This document shows positions 5,896 through 14,218 of a stretch of 36,611 nucleotides of DNA, piece after piece (within the stretch, counting starts at the first letter, position 1; the number at the start of each line of letters is the position of its first letter). Under the pieces are notes generated by a model. It saw only the letters and a list, made by a program, of their open reading frames with translations. It searched no databases and was not told where the DNA came from. The position numbers and the translations under genes are program-made. The DNA is from Bacillus sanguinis (GTDB lineage: Bacteria > Bacillota > Bacilli > Bacillales > Bacillaceae_G): NCBI RefSeq assembly GCF_018332475.1, contig NZ_BOQB01000162.1, positions 1 through 36,611 of the forward strand, in the 5' to 3' direction.

Positions 5896-6570
5896 ATGAG
5901 CTTTGATGCTATTTTGTCACCAATCTTTCTATCTTTACGAGTAGCTGCATGCGCCACCATTATCGTTACCATTTTAGGAACGATTATCGGACGGGCTTTA
6001 GCCCGCTCCTCATGGCGATATAAAGTTATATTAGAAACAATTTTCTTATTACCAATGGTACTTCCGCCAACTGTAATTGGCTTTTTTCTCATTATCATTT
6101 TTGGAAATAATAGTCCCATTGGAATGTGGATAGAATCCTTGTTTCAGCATTCTATTATGTTCACATCTACTGCTGCAATCATCGCTTCTACAGTTGTTGC
6201 ATTCCCGCTTATGTACCAATCAGCAAAAACAGGATTTTCTATCGCAAATGTACAAATTGAAGAAAGTGCTCGTGACCTTGGTGCAAGTGAATATCAAGTT
6301 TTTCTACACGTCACACTTCCACTTGCATTTCCTGCCTTACTAAGCGGAATGATTTTGAGCTTTGTTCGTGCGCTCGGTGAGTTTGGTGCTACACTCATGT
6401 TTGCTGGAAACATTCCTGGTAAAACACAGACTATCCCAACTGCAATTTATATGGCGATTGATGCAAGTAATATGCAACTCGCTTGGACACTTGTAGTTAT
6501 CACTATTAGTATGTCACTCCTATTTCTGCTATGTATCCAGCTTATCAATAAAAAAATTACTAACTCTTAA
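5896..6570 (+). CDS. modB: molybdate ABC transporter permease
   Basis: This membrane subunit of the molybdate importer has 224 aa with five to six hydrophobic segments. Its cytoplasmic EAA loop reads LGASEYQVFLHVTLPLAFPA, where the ATPase would dock. The family signature SFVRALGEFGATLMFAGNIP follows. It starts 5 nt after modA with no clear Shine-Dalgarno sequence, so translation is probably coupled to modA. It corresponds to B. subtilis yvgM. No modC ATPase gene follows: a terminator and then the unrelated glcU come next. The transporter must therefore borrow an ATPase encoded elsewhere. Confidence 0.93.
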   Translation: MSFDAILSPIFLSLRVAACATIIVTILGTIIGRALARSSWRYKVILETIFLLPMVLPPTVIGFFLIIIFGNNSPIGMWIESLFQHSIMFTSTAAIIASTVVAFPLMYQSAKTGFSIANVQIEESARDLGASEYQVFLHVTLPLAFPALLSGMILSFVRALGEFGATLMFAGNIPGKTQTIPTAIYMAIDASNMQLAWTLVVITISMSLLFLLCIQLINKKITNS

Positions 6571-6621
6571 AGCAGCTTTTTTCGAAGCTGCTTATTTATT
6601 TCTTAGGAAATAAATAAGCAG
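6571..6621 (+). terminator. modB terminator overlapping a second inverted repeat
   Basis: AGCAGCTT (6571-6578) pairs with AAGCTGCT (6585-6592), followed by TATTTATTT. A second, perfect 15-bp inverted repeat uses CTGCTTATTTATTTC (6588-6602) and GAAATAAATAAGCAG (6607-6621). The two hairpins share CTGCT, so they exclude each other. The second may only protect a 3' end, or it may modulate termination. Confidence 0.65.
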
Positions 6622-6733
6622 TCGGGAAATAACTGAATTTTACCTCTTATTAAAATATACATTTTATTTGAATTCACTTTCTAAAATAGGCAATTTCCTG
6701 TTATTATATGGAGGTGTTTCAAAAAATGAAGAA

Positions 6734-6818
6734 ATGAAAACGCATTTATATCGTGAATTCTTCATCCTGTTTTAGCGATCGGTAATCTTCTACTCTATTA
6801 GTGGGGCATTACCGATCG
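6734..6818 (+). promoter_or_regulatory. putative glcU leader: mini-ORFs and hairpin
   Basis: Between modB and glcU, GGAGG (6710-6714) precedes a three-codon ORF (MKK, 6726-6737). Its stop overlaps the ATG of a 13-codon ORF (MKTHLYREFFILF, 6734-6775). The stop of that ORF touches a perfect 11-bp stem, CGATCGGTAAT (6776-6786) with ATTACCGATCG (6808-6818). No T tract follows, so this is not a simple terminator. It could be a translation-sensitive leader for glcU. I recognise no known riboswitch class. Confidence 0.35.
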
Positions 6819-6869
6819 TTAGAACGATATGTAATTATATTGGTATAGGAAATCGAAGGGAGTCTTGTA

Positions 6870-7721
6870 ATGGACATTTTATTAGCGCTTCTTCCTGCAA
6901 TTGCATGGGGAAACATCTTATTAGTAAGCGTAAAAATGGGCGGTGGTGCATATAGCCAAACGGTAGGTATGACAATCGGTGCTCTATTCTTCGCAACAAT
7001 TATGTATGTATTTACTCAACCCGCTTTAACAATGACAGTCTTGATTGTTGGTTTTATTTCAGGTTTATTCTGGGCTTTAGGACAAGTAAACCAATTAAAA
7101 ACAGTTGAAAAACTAGGTGTTTCAACTACTGTAACAATTTCTACTGGTATGCAACTTGTTGCAACTTCTATCTTTGGGGTTATCGCTTTCCGTGAGTGGA
7201 CTACTACAACAACGATTGTTCTGGGAACGATTGCAATCCTATTAATCGTAGTTGGTGTTGTATTCACATCATTAGATGATAAAGAAAATGCTCAGCCACC
7301 AGGACAATTGAAAAAAGGACTTCTTACTTTAATTGTTTCTACTTTCGGTTATCTTGTATATGTAATTATTATCCGTTGGTATAATATCGATGGTTGGTCT
7401 GCTATTTTACCACAAGCAGTTGGTATGTTTGTTGGTGCGGTTGTACTGACATCTAAACATAAACCATTTAACAAATATGCAATCCGTAATGCTTTATCTG
7501 GTTTACTATGGGGAACTGGAAACTTATTCTTACTTCTTTCACTACCACGTGTTGGAGTAGCAACAAGCTTCCCATTATCTCAAACTGGAATCGTTATCTC
7601 AACATTCGGTGCGATTGTCTTCTTAGGTGAAAAGAAAACAAAACGTCAATTGATCTTTATTGCACTAGGTAGTGTTTTAATTATCGGCGGCGCCGTATTG
7701 TTAGGTATGACAAAAGCATAA
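6870..7721 (+). CDS. glcU: glucose uptake protein, GRP sugar transporter family
   Basis: This is a proton-linked, PTS-independent sugar importer. The 283-aa protein has ten predicted membrane spans and the GRP-family opening LLALLPAIAWGNILLVSVKM. Conserved GLFWALGQVNQL (about residues 65-76) and GLLWGTGNLFLLLSLPRVGV (about 211-230) mark the paired half-repeats. The length matches B. subtilis GlcU, which moves glucose for glucose dehydrogenase during germination, but no gdh gene lies here. GAAGGGAG sits 8 nt upstream of the ATG. The gene is alone between the leader described above and a strong terminator. Confidence 0.9.
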   Translation: MDILLALLPAIAWGNILLVSVKMGGGAYSQTVGMTIGALFFATIMYVFTQPALTMTVLIVGFISGLFWALGQVNQLKTVEKLGVSTTVTISTGMQLVATSIFGVIAFREWTTTTTIVLGTIAILLIVVGVVFTSLDDKENAQPPGQLKKGLLTLIVSTFGYLVYVIIIRWYNIDGWSAILPQAVGMFVGAVVLTSKHKPFNKYAIRNALSGLLWGTGNLFLLLSLPRVGVATSFPLSQTGIVISTFGAIVFLGEKKTKRQLIFIALGSVLIIGGAVLLGMTKA

Positions 7722-7736
7722 ACTTATAAACTATTA

Positions 7737-7769
7737 ATCCCTGAAGCGGTTATGCTTCAGGGATTTTTT
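7737..7769 (+). terminator. glcU terminator
   Basis: ATCCCTGAAGC (7737-7747) and GCTTCAGGGAT (7754-7764) form a perfect 11-bp stem with a 6-nt loop, followed by a T run. Confidence 0.92.
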
Positions 7770-7932
7770 ATTACCACTGTTTTTTAAGTATAATAATTTT
7801 TATAACTTTATTTGTATTACCCACCTCCCTCCATTTTCATCCTTCTCACAATAAGCCTTTTCTTTTTACAAAATTCTCTTAAAAATGGTATCGTTTTTTA
7901 TAACATATCTCCACTAGAAAGGAATAAAGGAT

Positions 7933-8736
7933 ATGCTAACTAAACATCGAATTTTATTTATTGGTGCTGGTCGTATGGCAGAAGCTATATTTTCCGGATT
8001 ACTTAAAACAAGCAAAGAATACATCGAAGAAATTATCGTTTCTAACCGAAGCAACGTAGAAAAGCTAGAACAATTACAAGCGCGATATAATGTGTCCACT
8101 ACAACAGATTGGAAGCAACATGTTACATCTGTTGATACGATTGTTTTAGCAATGCCACCTTCTGCGCATGAAGAATTATTAGCAGAATTATCTCCGTTAC
8201 TATCGAAGCAACTCGTCGTAACAGTAGCCGCTGGCATTGGCCCATCTTATTTAGAAGAAAGACTTCCCGAGGGAACACCTGTTGCTTGGATTATGCCAAA
8301 TACAGCTGCTGAAATTGGAAAGTCTATCTCCTTATATACAATGGGACGATCAGTAAACGAGATACATCAGGAAACCTTGCAACTGCTTTTAAGGGGCATT
8401 GGTACTTCGCAACTTTGCACTGAAGAGGAAGTTCATCAGCTTACTGCAGTTACTGGAAGTGCACCAGCTTTCCTTTATTACTTTGCTGAAAGCTTAATTG
8501 AAGCAACAAAAAGTTATGGAGTCGATGAAGTAACCGCAAGACACCTTGTCATTCAAATGATTTCCGGCTCTGCTTCTATGCTTGAACAAACGCAAGATCC
8601 AGCTAACCTCCGCGAACAAGTAACAACACCAGGTGGTTCCACAGCTGAGGGTCTCAAATCTCTATATAAATATAATTTTTCAGAGGCAATTCAAAAAGCA
8701 GTAGAAGCAACAAACAAAAAAGCTAGGGGGAAATAA
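7933..8736 (+). CDS. proC: pyrroline-5-carboxylate reductase
   Basis: This enzyme catalyses the last step of proline synthesis, reducing 1-pyrroline-5-carboxylate with NAD(P)H. The 267-aa protein opens with the dinucleotide-binding motif FIGAGRMAEAI (residues about 9-19). It has IMPNTAAEIGKS in the middle and the family signature TPGGSTAEGL near 232-241, with VTGSAPAF (dimer/active-site region) before it. Bacillus species usually carry several paralogs (ProG, ProH, ProI), and the one this represents cannot be settled here. AAAGGAATAAAGG precedes the ATG. The aldo/keto reductase gene starts 1 nt after the stop, so the two form an operon. Confidence 0.92.
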   Translation: MLTKHRILFIGAGRMAEAIFSGLLKTSKEYIEEIIVSNRSNVEKLEQLQARYNVSTTTDWKQHVTSVDTIVLAMPPSAHEELLAELSPLLSKQLVVTVAAGIGPSYLEERLPEGTPVAWIMPNTAAEIGKSISLYTMGRSVNEIHQETLQLLLRGIGTSQLCTEEEVHQLTAVTGSAPAFLYYFAESLIEATKSYGVDEVTARHLVIQMISGSASMLEQTQDPANLREQVTTPGGSTAEGLKSLYKYNFSEAIQKAVEATNKKARGK

Positions 8737-8737
8737 T

Positions 8738-9571
8738 ATGCATTTAACAAGTTTAAAAGACTATACAACATTACATAACGGTGTAAAAATGCCTTGGTTT
8801 GGTTTAGGTGTTTTTAAAGTAGAGGATGGTTCAGAAGTAATTGAATCTGTAAAAGCAGCAATTAAAAATGGCTACCGTAGCATTGATACTGCAGCAATTT
8901 ATCAAAACGAAGAAGGCGTTGGACAAGCAATCCGTGAATCAGGTGTTTCACGTGAAGAATTATTTATTACATCAAAAGTATGGAATAGCGATCAAGGATA
9001 TGAAACGACACTTCAAGCATTTGAAACGACATTAGAAAAATTAGGTCTAGAATATTTAGATTTATATTTAGTACATTGGCCTGTAAAAGGGAAATATACT
9101 GAATCATGGAAAGCATTAGAAAAGCTTTATAAAGATGGCCGTGTTCGTGCAATTGGCGTGAGTAATTTCCATATTCACCACTTACAAGACGTATTTGAAA
9201 TTGCTGAAATTAAGCCAATGGTCAACCAAGTGGAATACCACCCACGTTTAGCACAAGAAGAATTACACGCTTTCTGTAAAGAACATAATATCCAGCTTGA
9301 AGCTTGGTCACCATTAATGCAAGGACAGCTACTAGATAATACAACGTTACAAGAAATTGCGACAAAATATAATAAATCTACTGCACAAATTATTTTACGA
9401 TGGGATCTACAAAACGAAGTTGTAACAATCCCTAAATCTATTAAAGAACATCGCATTATTGAAAATGCAAATATATTCGATTTTGAATTAAGTGCTGATG
9501 ACATGAAAGCAATTCAAGCTCTAAATGAAGATCGTCGCGTTGGTCCAGATCCAGATAACTTTAACTTCTAG
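8738..9571 (+). CDS. aldo/keto reductase, YvgN-like glyoxal/methylglyoxal reductase
   Basis: This NADPH-dependent reductase is probably active on reactive aldehydes such as methylglyoxal. The 277-aa TIM-barrel protein has the AKR tetrad D50, Y55, K80 and H113 (SIDTAAIYQNEEGVG, ITSKVW, LVHWPV). It also has the NADPH-binding IPKSIKEHRIIEN near the C-terminus. Size and sequence match B. subtilis YvgN. In B. subtilis, yvgN sits next to the yvgK-yvgL-yvgM molybdate genes, which fits this neighbourhood. GGGGGAAATA upstream of the ATG overlaps the end of proC. The operon ends in the terminator at 9575-9603. Confidence 0.9.
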   Translation: MHLTSLKDYTTLHNGVKMPWFGLGVFKVEDGSEVIESVKAAIKNGYRSIDTAAIYQNEEGVGQAIRESGVSREELFITSKVWNSDQGYETTLQAFETTLEKLGLEYLDLYLVHWPVKGKYTESWKALEKLYKDGRVRAIGVSNFHIHHLQDVFEIAEIKPMVNQVEYHPRLAQEELHAFCKEHNIQLEAWSPLMQGQLLDNTTLQEIATKYNKSTAQIILRWDLQNEVVTIPKSIKEHRIIENANIFDFELSADDMKAIQALNEDRRVGPDPDNFNF

Positions 9572-9574
9572 TAG

Positions 9575-9603
9575 AAAAACCACTGCCATATGCAGTGGTT
9601 TTT
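9575..9603 (+). terminator. terminator of the proC-reductase operon
   Basis: AAAAACCACTGC (9575-9586) pairs with GCAGTGGTTTTT (9592-9603) around a 5-nt loop. Confidence 0.92.
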
Positions 9604-9643
9604 CATTAAAGAAAACTGAAAATTTAAACTATATTCCATTCAG

Positions 9644-9692
9644 TTGACACTTCATCATCCAAGGTGTAAGATTTTGAATTATCAAAGAAACG
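9644..9692 (+). promoter_or_regulatory. sigma-A promoter of the first orphan oppA-type gene
   Basis: TTGACA (9644-9649) and TAAGAT (9667-9672) are 17 bp apart. The early transcribed stretch AATTATCAAAGAAACG (9677-9692) is nearly repeated at 11770-11785, downstream of the promoter of the second paralog. Confidence 0.75.
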
Positions 9693-9721
9693 CAAAAATT
9701 AATAAAGTTTATTCGTTTACT

Positions 9722-9908
9722 CATTGTATCAAGAGAGGTGGAGGGACTGGCCCTTTGAAACCTCGGCAGCAGGTTCATTTTTGAATACTGTGCCACTTCC
9801 TGCAAGCTTTATGCTTGAAAGATAGAATGAGGGACTTCGTTTATATACGGGTGCATAACTTGTACGTAAAAATCCCTCTTTCTCAATATGAAAAGAGGGA
9901 TTTTTTTT
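9722..9908 (+). ncRNA. SAM-I (S-box) riboswitch upstream of orphan OppA
   Basis: P1 is formed by CATTGTATC (9722-9730) and GATAGAATG (9821-9829). Between them lie the S-box hallmarks AGAGAGGTGGAGGGACTGGC, CCTCGGCAGC and GTGCCACTTCCTGC. A terminator hairpin (AATCCCTCTTT / AAAAGAGGGATT, 9871-9903) ends in eight T residues. TGAGGGA just after P1 can pair with its 5' arm as antiterminator. High SAM should stop transcription before the lipoprotein gene. Confidence 0.95.
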
Positions 9909-9956
9909 CATTTCCCTCATCATCATCCAAACTTAATTATTTAGGAGGAAAATCAA

Positions 9957-11597
9957 ATGAAAAAGAAGTTTGTACCCGGTATTGCATCAGTTGTAGGAGT
10001 AAGTATTTTATTAACTGGTTGCGGTAGTTATAAAAACGAAGCAGGCGGAGCAAATGCAAAAGACGAGGCGCCTAGTAAGCAGGTTTTAAACTTATCTTCA
10101 CCTACTGAAATACGAACAATGGATACAGCTCGTGCTACAGATACTGATTCTGGTCAAGTAATGCGAAACGTATTTGAAGGTTTGTATAATCTTGGTGAAG
10201 GTAACAAACCTGTCCCTGGTGTTGCAAAATCTCATGAAGTAAGTGGCGATAAGACGAAATACACATTCCACCTGCGAGATTCAAAATGGTCAAACGGCAC
10301 TCCTGTTACAGCAAAAGACTTTGTCTTCGCTTGGCAAAGAGCTGTTGATCCAGCAACAGCCTCTGAATATGCATTTTTATTCTTTGATATTAAAAACGCA
10401 ACAAAAATTAACAACAAAGAACTTCCAGCCGAGCAACTTGGTGTAAAAGCAGTTGATGACCATACGTTTGAGGTAGAATTAGAGCGTCCTGTTCCGTACT
10501 TTATTAGCTTAACAGCGTTCCCAACATTTCTACCAATTAACGAGGAATTCTTTAAAGCACAAGGTGATAAGTACGCTTTAGAAGACAATACAATCTTGTA
10601 CAACGGAGCTTTTACACTAAGCGATTGGAAGCACGAGCAAAGCTTTAAATTCAAGAAAAACCCTACCTATTGGGATAAAGATACTGTCAAACTGGAAGAA
10701 ATCAATTTTAACGTCGTAAAAGAAAAATCTACAGAAGTAAATTTATTCGAGTCAAAACAATTAGACCGTATCAAACTAACATCTGACTTCGTTGATAAAT
10801 ATAAAAAAGATGCCAACTTTAAAGAACGTCCGAACGTAGGGGTACAGTTTCTACGTATGAATCAACAAAATAAAGTACTTCAAAACGTTTCTGCACGTCA
10901 AGCAATCGATCAAACAATCGATCGAAAATCCTTTGTAAATACGTTATTAAATGACGGCTCTACACCAACCTCTAGTCTCGTGCCGAAAAACTTCGCAAAA
11001 GGACCTGACGGAACAGACTTCCGTACTGCAAATGGTGATTTAACAAAGGTTGATACAAAATCTGCACAAGAATTATGGAAAAAGGCGAAACAAGAACTTG
11101 GATCTGAAAAAATAACGTTAGAACTATTAACAAGTGACGGTGACCTTGAGAAGAAAACTGGTGAATTCTTAAAAGGACAACTAGAAAAGAATTTAGATGG
11201 CTTAACAGTGACGATAAAACCGCAACCACGTAAACAACAAGTTTCACTTTTATTAAAAGGTGACTACGAAATTGGAATTGACGGCTGGAGCCCTGACTTT
11301 GCGGATCCAATTACATTCCTTGAGCTATTTACAACGAATAACCCTTATAACTTAGATCATTACTCTAATAAGGAATTCGATGAAACAATAGCAAAAGTGA
11401 AAACAACCTTAGCCGGTGATGAAAAAGCTCGCTGGGAAGCATTACTAGCATCCGAGAAAATATTATTTAAAGACTCTGTTATCGCTCCTCTTTATCAAAA
11501 AGGAGAATCTTATTTAGAACGTTCTTATGTGAAGGGAATTGTGCAAGTAGACTTTGCAGGTCAATTAAACTTCAAATGGGCACAAATTGAAAAATAA
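9957..11597 (+). CDS. oligopeptide-binding lipoprotein (OppA family), SAM-controlled
   Basis: This SBP_bac_5 lipoprotein binds peptides outside the membrane. The 546-aa protein has a signal peptide and lipobox LLTGC (C22). The family motif SKWSNGTPVTAKDFVFAWQR follows near residues 107-126, and NGAFTLSDWKHEQSFKFKKN later forms part of the pocket. It is an orphan: no permease or ATPase genes follow, so it must share a transporter, the opp operon at 15775-21075 being the obvious candidate. AGGAGGAAA lies 7 nt upstream of the ATG. The SAM-I riboswitch in its leader implies expression when SAM/methionine is scarce, so methionine-containing peptides are the likely cargo. It is a tandem paralog of the gene at 11987. 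Confidence 0.92.
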   Translation: MKKKFVPGIASVVGVSILLTGCGSYKNEAGGANAKDEAPSKQVLNLSSPTEIRTMDTARATDTDSGQVMRNVFEGLYNLGEGNKPVPGVAKSHEVSGDKTKYTFHLRDSKWSNGTPVTAKDFVFAWQRAVDPATASEYAFLFFDIKNATKINNKELPAEQLGVKAVDDHTFEVELERPVPYFISLTAFPTFLPINEEFFKAQGDKYALEDNTILYNGAFTLSDWKHEQSFKFKKNPTYWDKDTVKLEEINFNVVKEKSTEVNLFESKQLDRIKLTSDFVDKYKKDANFKERPNVGVQFLRMNQQNKVLQNVSARQAIDQTIDRKSFVNTLLNDGSTPTSSLVPKNFAKGPDGTDFRTANGDLTKVDTKSAQELWKKAKQELGSEKITLELLTSDGDLEKKTGEFLKGQLEKNLDGLTVTIKPQPRKQQVSLLLKGDYEIGIDGWSPDFADPITFLELFTTNNPYNLDHYSNKEFDETIAKVKTTLAGDEKARWEALLASEKILFKDSVIAPLYQKGESYLERSYVKGIVQVDFAGQLNFKWAQIEK

Positions 11598-11657
11598 AAG
11601 GCAACCTGAATTGAAGTTTTTCTCCCCATACCAATTGTTTTATTGGAAAAATGTATT

Positions 11658-11695
11658 AAAAGCGGATTTCTCAATAGGAGAAAATCCGCTTTTTT
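11658..11695 (+). terminator. terminator of the first orphan oppA-type gene
   Basis: AAAAGCGGATTTCTC pairs with GAGAAAATCCGCTTTT with a one-base bulge, and a T run follows. Confidence 0.88.
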
Positions 11696-11735
11696 AATAT
11701 AGTATTCTCAAAAAATAATACTCCTATTTTTATTA

Positions 11736-11986
11736 TTGACATATAGTTATTTCTAATGTTAATATTCTAAATAATCAAAGAAACGAAATATTTAACCATC
11801 AAAATATAATGTCTTCTATGCTGAAACATATAACGATAGATTATAGTTCATCATGTATATACATATAGAACACCTGATTACCTACATGCACATATCTATA
11901 ATAGGCTTTCTCTTCTTCTATAGTTACACTTCAAGACATGAACATTATGACGTTACGAACAACACACATTTAGGGAGGAACGAACA
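11736..11986 (+). promoter_or_regulatory. promoter and riboswitch-free leader of the second oppA-type gene
   Basis: TTGACA (11736-11741) and TAATAT (11760-11765) are 18 bp apart. ATAATCAAAGAAACG (11771-11785) matches the promoter-proximal sequence of the first paralog. The leader of about 215 nt contains no S-box motifs that I can find, and no terminator. The gap of 389 bp before the gene holds nothing else recognisable apart from the upstream terminator. Confidence 0.65.
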
Positions 11987-13627
11987 ATGAAGAAAAAAGT
12001 TGTACCTGTTGTTGCATCTGTTTTAGGGGCAAGTCTATTACTAACTGCTTGCGGAGGAAATAAAAATAATGCAAGCGGAGCGAAAGCAAATGATAAGGCA
12101 CCTGATAAACAGGCAATTAACTTATCATTCGCTTCAGAAATTCCAACAATGGATGTTGCGAAAGCAACGGATGGGGAATCCATGAACGTAATGCGAAATG
12201 TTTTTGAAGGTTTATATGCAATGGGAGAAGATAATAAACCGATTCCTGGTGTTGCTGAGTCAGTTGACGTTAGTCCTGATAAAACAAAATATACATTCCA
12301 CCTGCGTGATTCAAAATGGTCAAACGGTACTCCTGTTACAGCAAAGGATTTCGTCTTCGCTTGGCAACGTGCCGTAAATCCTGATACAGCAGCTGAATAT
12401 GCATTCTTATTCTTCGATATACAGAATGCGAAACAAATAAACCAAAAACAATTACCGGTTGATCAATTAGGTATTAAAGCTGTTGATGACAAAACTTTAG
12501 AAGTACAACTAGACCGTCCTGTTCCCTACTTCTTAAGCTTAACAACATTCTCAACATTCTTACCAATTAATGAAGAGTACTTAAAGTCTCAAGGCGATAA
12601 ATACGGTTTAGAAACAAATCATTTAATTTACAACGGTGCTTTCACATTAGATAACTGGAAGCATGAACAAAGCTTCCAATTGAAGAAGAATCCTAACTAT
12701 TGGGATGCTAAAACGGTAAAATTAGAAGAAATCAACTTCAATGTCGTTAAAGATAAGTCTACAGAAGTTAACTTATATGATTCAGGACAAATTGATCGTG
12801 TTGCTTTAACTGCAGAGTTTGTTGATAAATATAAGGGCGATCCAAACTTCAAAGAACGCGCTGAAGTTGGTATTCAATTTTTACGACTAAATCAAAAAAA
12901 TGAAACATTAAAAAATCAACATGCACGCCTTGCTATTAACGGAGCAATGAATAAAAAGGCATACGTAGAAACAATTTTAAATAACGGCGCTGTTCCAGCT
13001 GAAGGAATGGTTCCTGCGAAATTTGCAAAGAGTCCAGAAGGCAATGACTTCCGTAAAGAAAATGGAAATCTAGTCAAGGATGATGTGAAAACAGCGAAAG
13101 AAAACTGGAAAAAAGCGAAGCAAGAACTTGGTACTGACAAAGTAACAATTGAACTATTAACAAGTGATAATGCTTTAGCTAAAAAGACTGGTGAATATTT
13201 AAAAGGTGAACTCGAAAAGAACTTAGATGGATTAACAGTGAATTTAAAACCGCAACCACGTAAACAACAGTTAAAACTACTATTAAGTGGTGACTACGAA
13301 ATTGGTATTGACGGCTGGGGCCCTGACTTTGCTGATCCAATTACATTCTTAGATTTATTTACAACAGATAGTGCTTATAACTTCGATAAATACTCTAACA
13401 AAGAGTACGATGAGCTAATCCATAAAGTGAAAACAGATTTAGCTGGCGATGAAAAGGCACGCTTTGAAGCAATGAAGCAAGCTGAAAAAATCTTATTACA
13501 AGACGGTGCTGTCGCTCCTTTATACCAACAAGGTCGTTCTTACTTACAACGCGGATTTATTAAAGGACTTGTAACAACTGACTTCGGCGGTGAATTTAAC
13601 TACAAGTGGACAGAAGTTGCAAAATAA
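11987..13627 (+). CDS. oligopeptide-binding lipoprotein (OppA family), tandem paralog
   Basis: This 546-aa SBP_bac_5 protein has the same length as its upstream neighbour and aligns to it along its whole length without obvious gaps. By eye well over half the residues are identical, for example the shared blocks SKWSNGTPVTAKDFVFAWQR and NLKPQPRKQQ. The lipobox is LLTAC (C22). AGGGAGGAACGAACA precedes the ATG. The binding-pocket side differs at several places (for instance FASEIPTMDVAKATDGESMN against SPTEIRTMDTARATDTDSGQ), so peptide preference may differ. It is also an orphan binding protein. The leader lacks the riboswitch of the first copy, so it is probably not controlled by SAM. Confidence 0.92.
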   Translation: MKKKVVPVVASVLGASLLLTACGGNKNNASGAKANDKAPDKQAINLSFASEIPTMDVAKATDGESMNVMRNVFEGLYAMGEDNKPIPGVAESVDVSPDKTKYTFHLRDSKWSNGTPVTAKDFVFAWQRAVNPDTAAEYAFLFFDIQNAKQINQKQLPVDQLGIKAVDDKTLEVQLDRPVPYFLSLTTFSTFLPINEEYLKSQGDKYGLETNHLIYNGAFTLDNWKHEQSFQLKKNPNYWDAKTVKLEEINFNVVKDKSTEVNLYDSGQIDRVALTAEFVDKYKGDPNFKERAEVGIQFLRLNQKNETLKNQHARLAINGAMNKKAYVETILNNGAVPAEGMVPAKFAKSPEGNDFRKENGNLVKDDVKTAKENWKKAKQELGTDKVTIELLTSDNALAKKTGEYLKGELEKNLDGLTVNLKPQPRKQQLKLLLSGDYEIGIDGWGPDFADPITFLDLFTTDSAYNFDKYSNKEYDELIHKVKTDLAGDEKARFEAMKQAEKILLQDGAVAPLYQQGRSYLQRGFIKGLVTTDFGGEFNYKWTEVAK

Positions 13628-13634
13628 TAAAAAT

Positions 13635-13666
13635 AAAAAAGGTATCCAATCGAGGATACCTTTTTT
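13635..13666 (+). terminator. terminator of the second oppA-type gene
   Basis: AAAAAAGGTATCC (13635-13647) pairs with GGATACCTTTTTT (13654-13666) around AATCGA. Confidence 0.92.
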
Positions 13667-13669
13667 ATT

Positions 13670-14015
13670 TTATACCTCTTTAACTACAGAATTCCTTCCC
13701 ATTATAATTCCTTTTATAGATGAAGTAATCACTGCTACCGATTGTGTAACTAATACAATGACTAATAATGAAATAATATTTTTCTCTAAACTAACTCCCC
13801 CAAATATTATTGTATAATAGCCATTTGCTGCATAGGTTGCGGGAAATAATTCGCCGATTGTTTGATATATTTTAGAAAGCATCTCATGTGGTAGGATTAC
13901 ACCCGAACTTACGAGTTGTAACGATAGTGAAATTATATTAAAGATCATACCTGTATTTCCGAAAACAGATATGGATATTTGTTTTAATGCAAAAAGAAGG
14001 GGAAGAAAACTATTG
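13670..14015 (-). pseudogene. C-terminal remnant of a YhgE/Pip-type membrane protein
   Basis: The open frame encodes a stretch resembling the C-terminal membrane domain of YhgE/Pip proteins: ALKQISISVFGNTGMIFNII, SLQLVSSGVILPHEML, IGELFPATYAANGYY, then a last span and a basic tail. Those proteins are typically several hundred residues long. Here only about 115 residues remain, and the part upstream of the homology runs in a different frame through the end of the small gene at 14016-14207. No ribosome binding site or start serves it. I read it as a 5'-truncated remnant, although the family call is from motif resemblance only. Confidence 0.6.
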
Positions 14016-14207
14016 TCAATAATCCTCTTTCCCTTCCTTTTGCATTGAACCAAAACTCATCATAAATATAAACAAAAACATCAAATATGTTCTCCACGTC
14101 AAAGAAGGTATATGCCCTGACCAAAGATAGCTAATGAAATAATTAATTCCCATAATACAAGACGATATTACTAAACTAATGCTTATTAGTTTTACATATT
14201 TGAGCAT
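14016..14207 (-). CDS. small two-span membrane protein, unknown function
   Basis: This 63-aa protein has two hydrophobic stretches (about residues 6-28 and 39-54), a short loop between them (WSGHIPSLTWR) and a charged C-terminus ending KEGKEDY. AAGGAGAAAAGAT gives a good ribosome binding site for the ATG at 14207. It starts 11 nt after the stop of the AraC-type regulator gene on the same strand, so the two are probably cotranscribed. I do not recognise the family. Its 3' end overlaps the frame leading into the YhgE-like remnant, so the gene could itself be a shortened form of something larger. Confidence 0.6.
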   Translation of the reverse strand: MLKYVKLISISLVISSCIMGINYFISYLWSGHIPSLTWRTYLMFLFIFMMSFGSMQKEGKEDY

Positions 14208-14218
14208 ATCTTTTCTCC

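Noticed and set aside
9175-9504. Antisense open frames inside the aldo/keto reductase and other genes
   Set aside because: They lie opposite well-supported genes, have no ribosome binding sites and no recognisable protein features, so they are shadows of the true frames.
11766-11986. Possible second SAM riboswitch upstream of the second oppA-type gene
   Set aside because: None of the S-box core motifs (AGGGACTGGC, GCAGC, GTGC..TTCC) occurs here, and no terminator lies before the gene.
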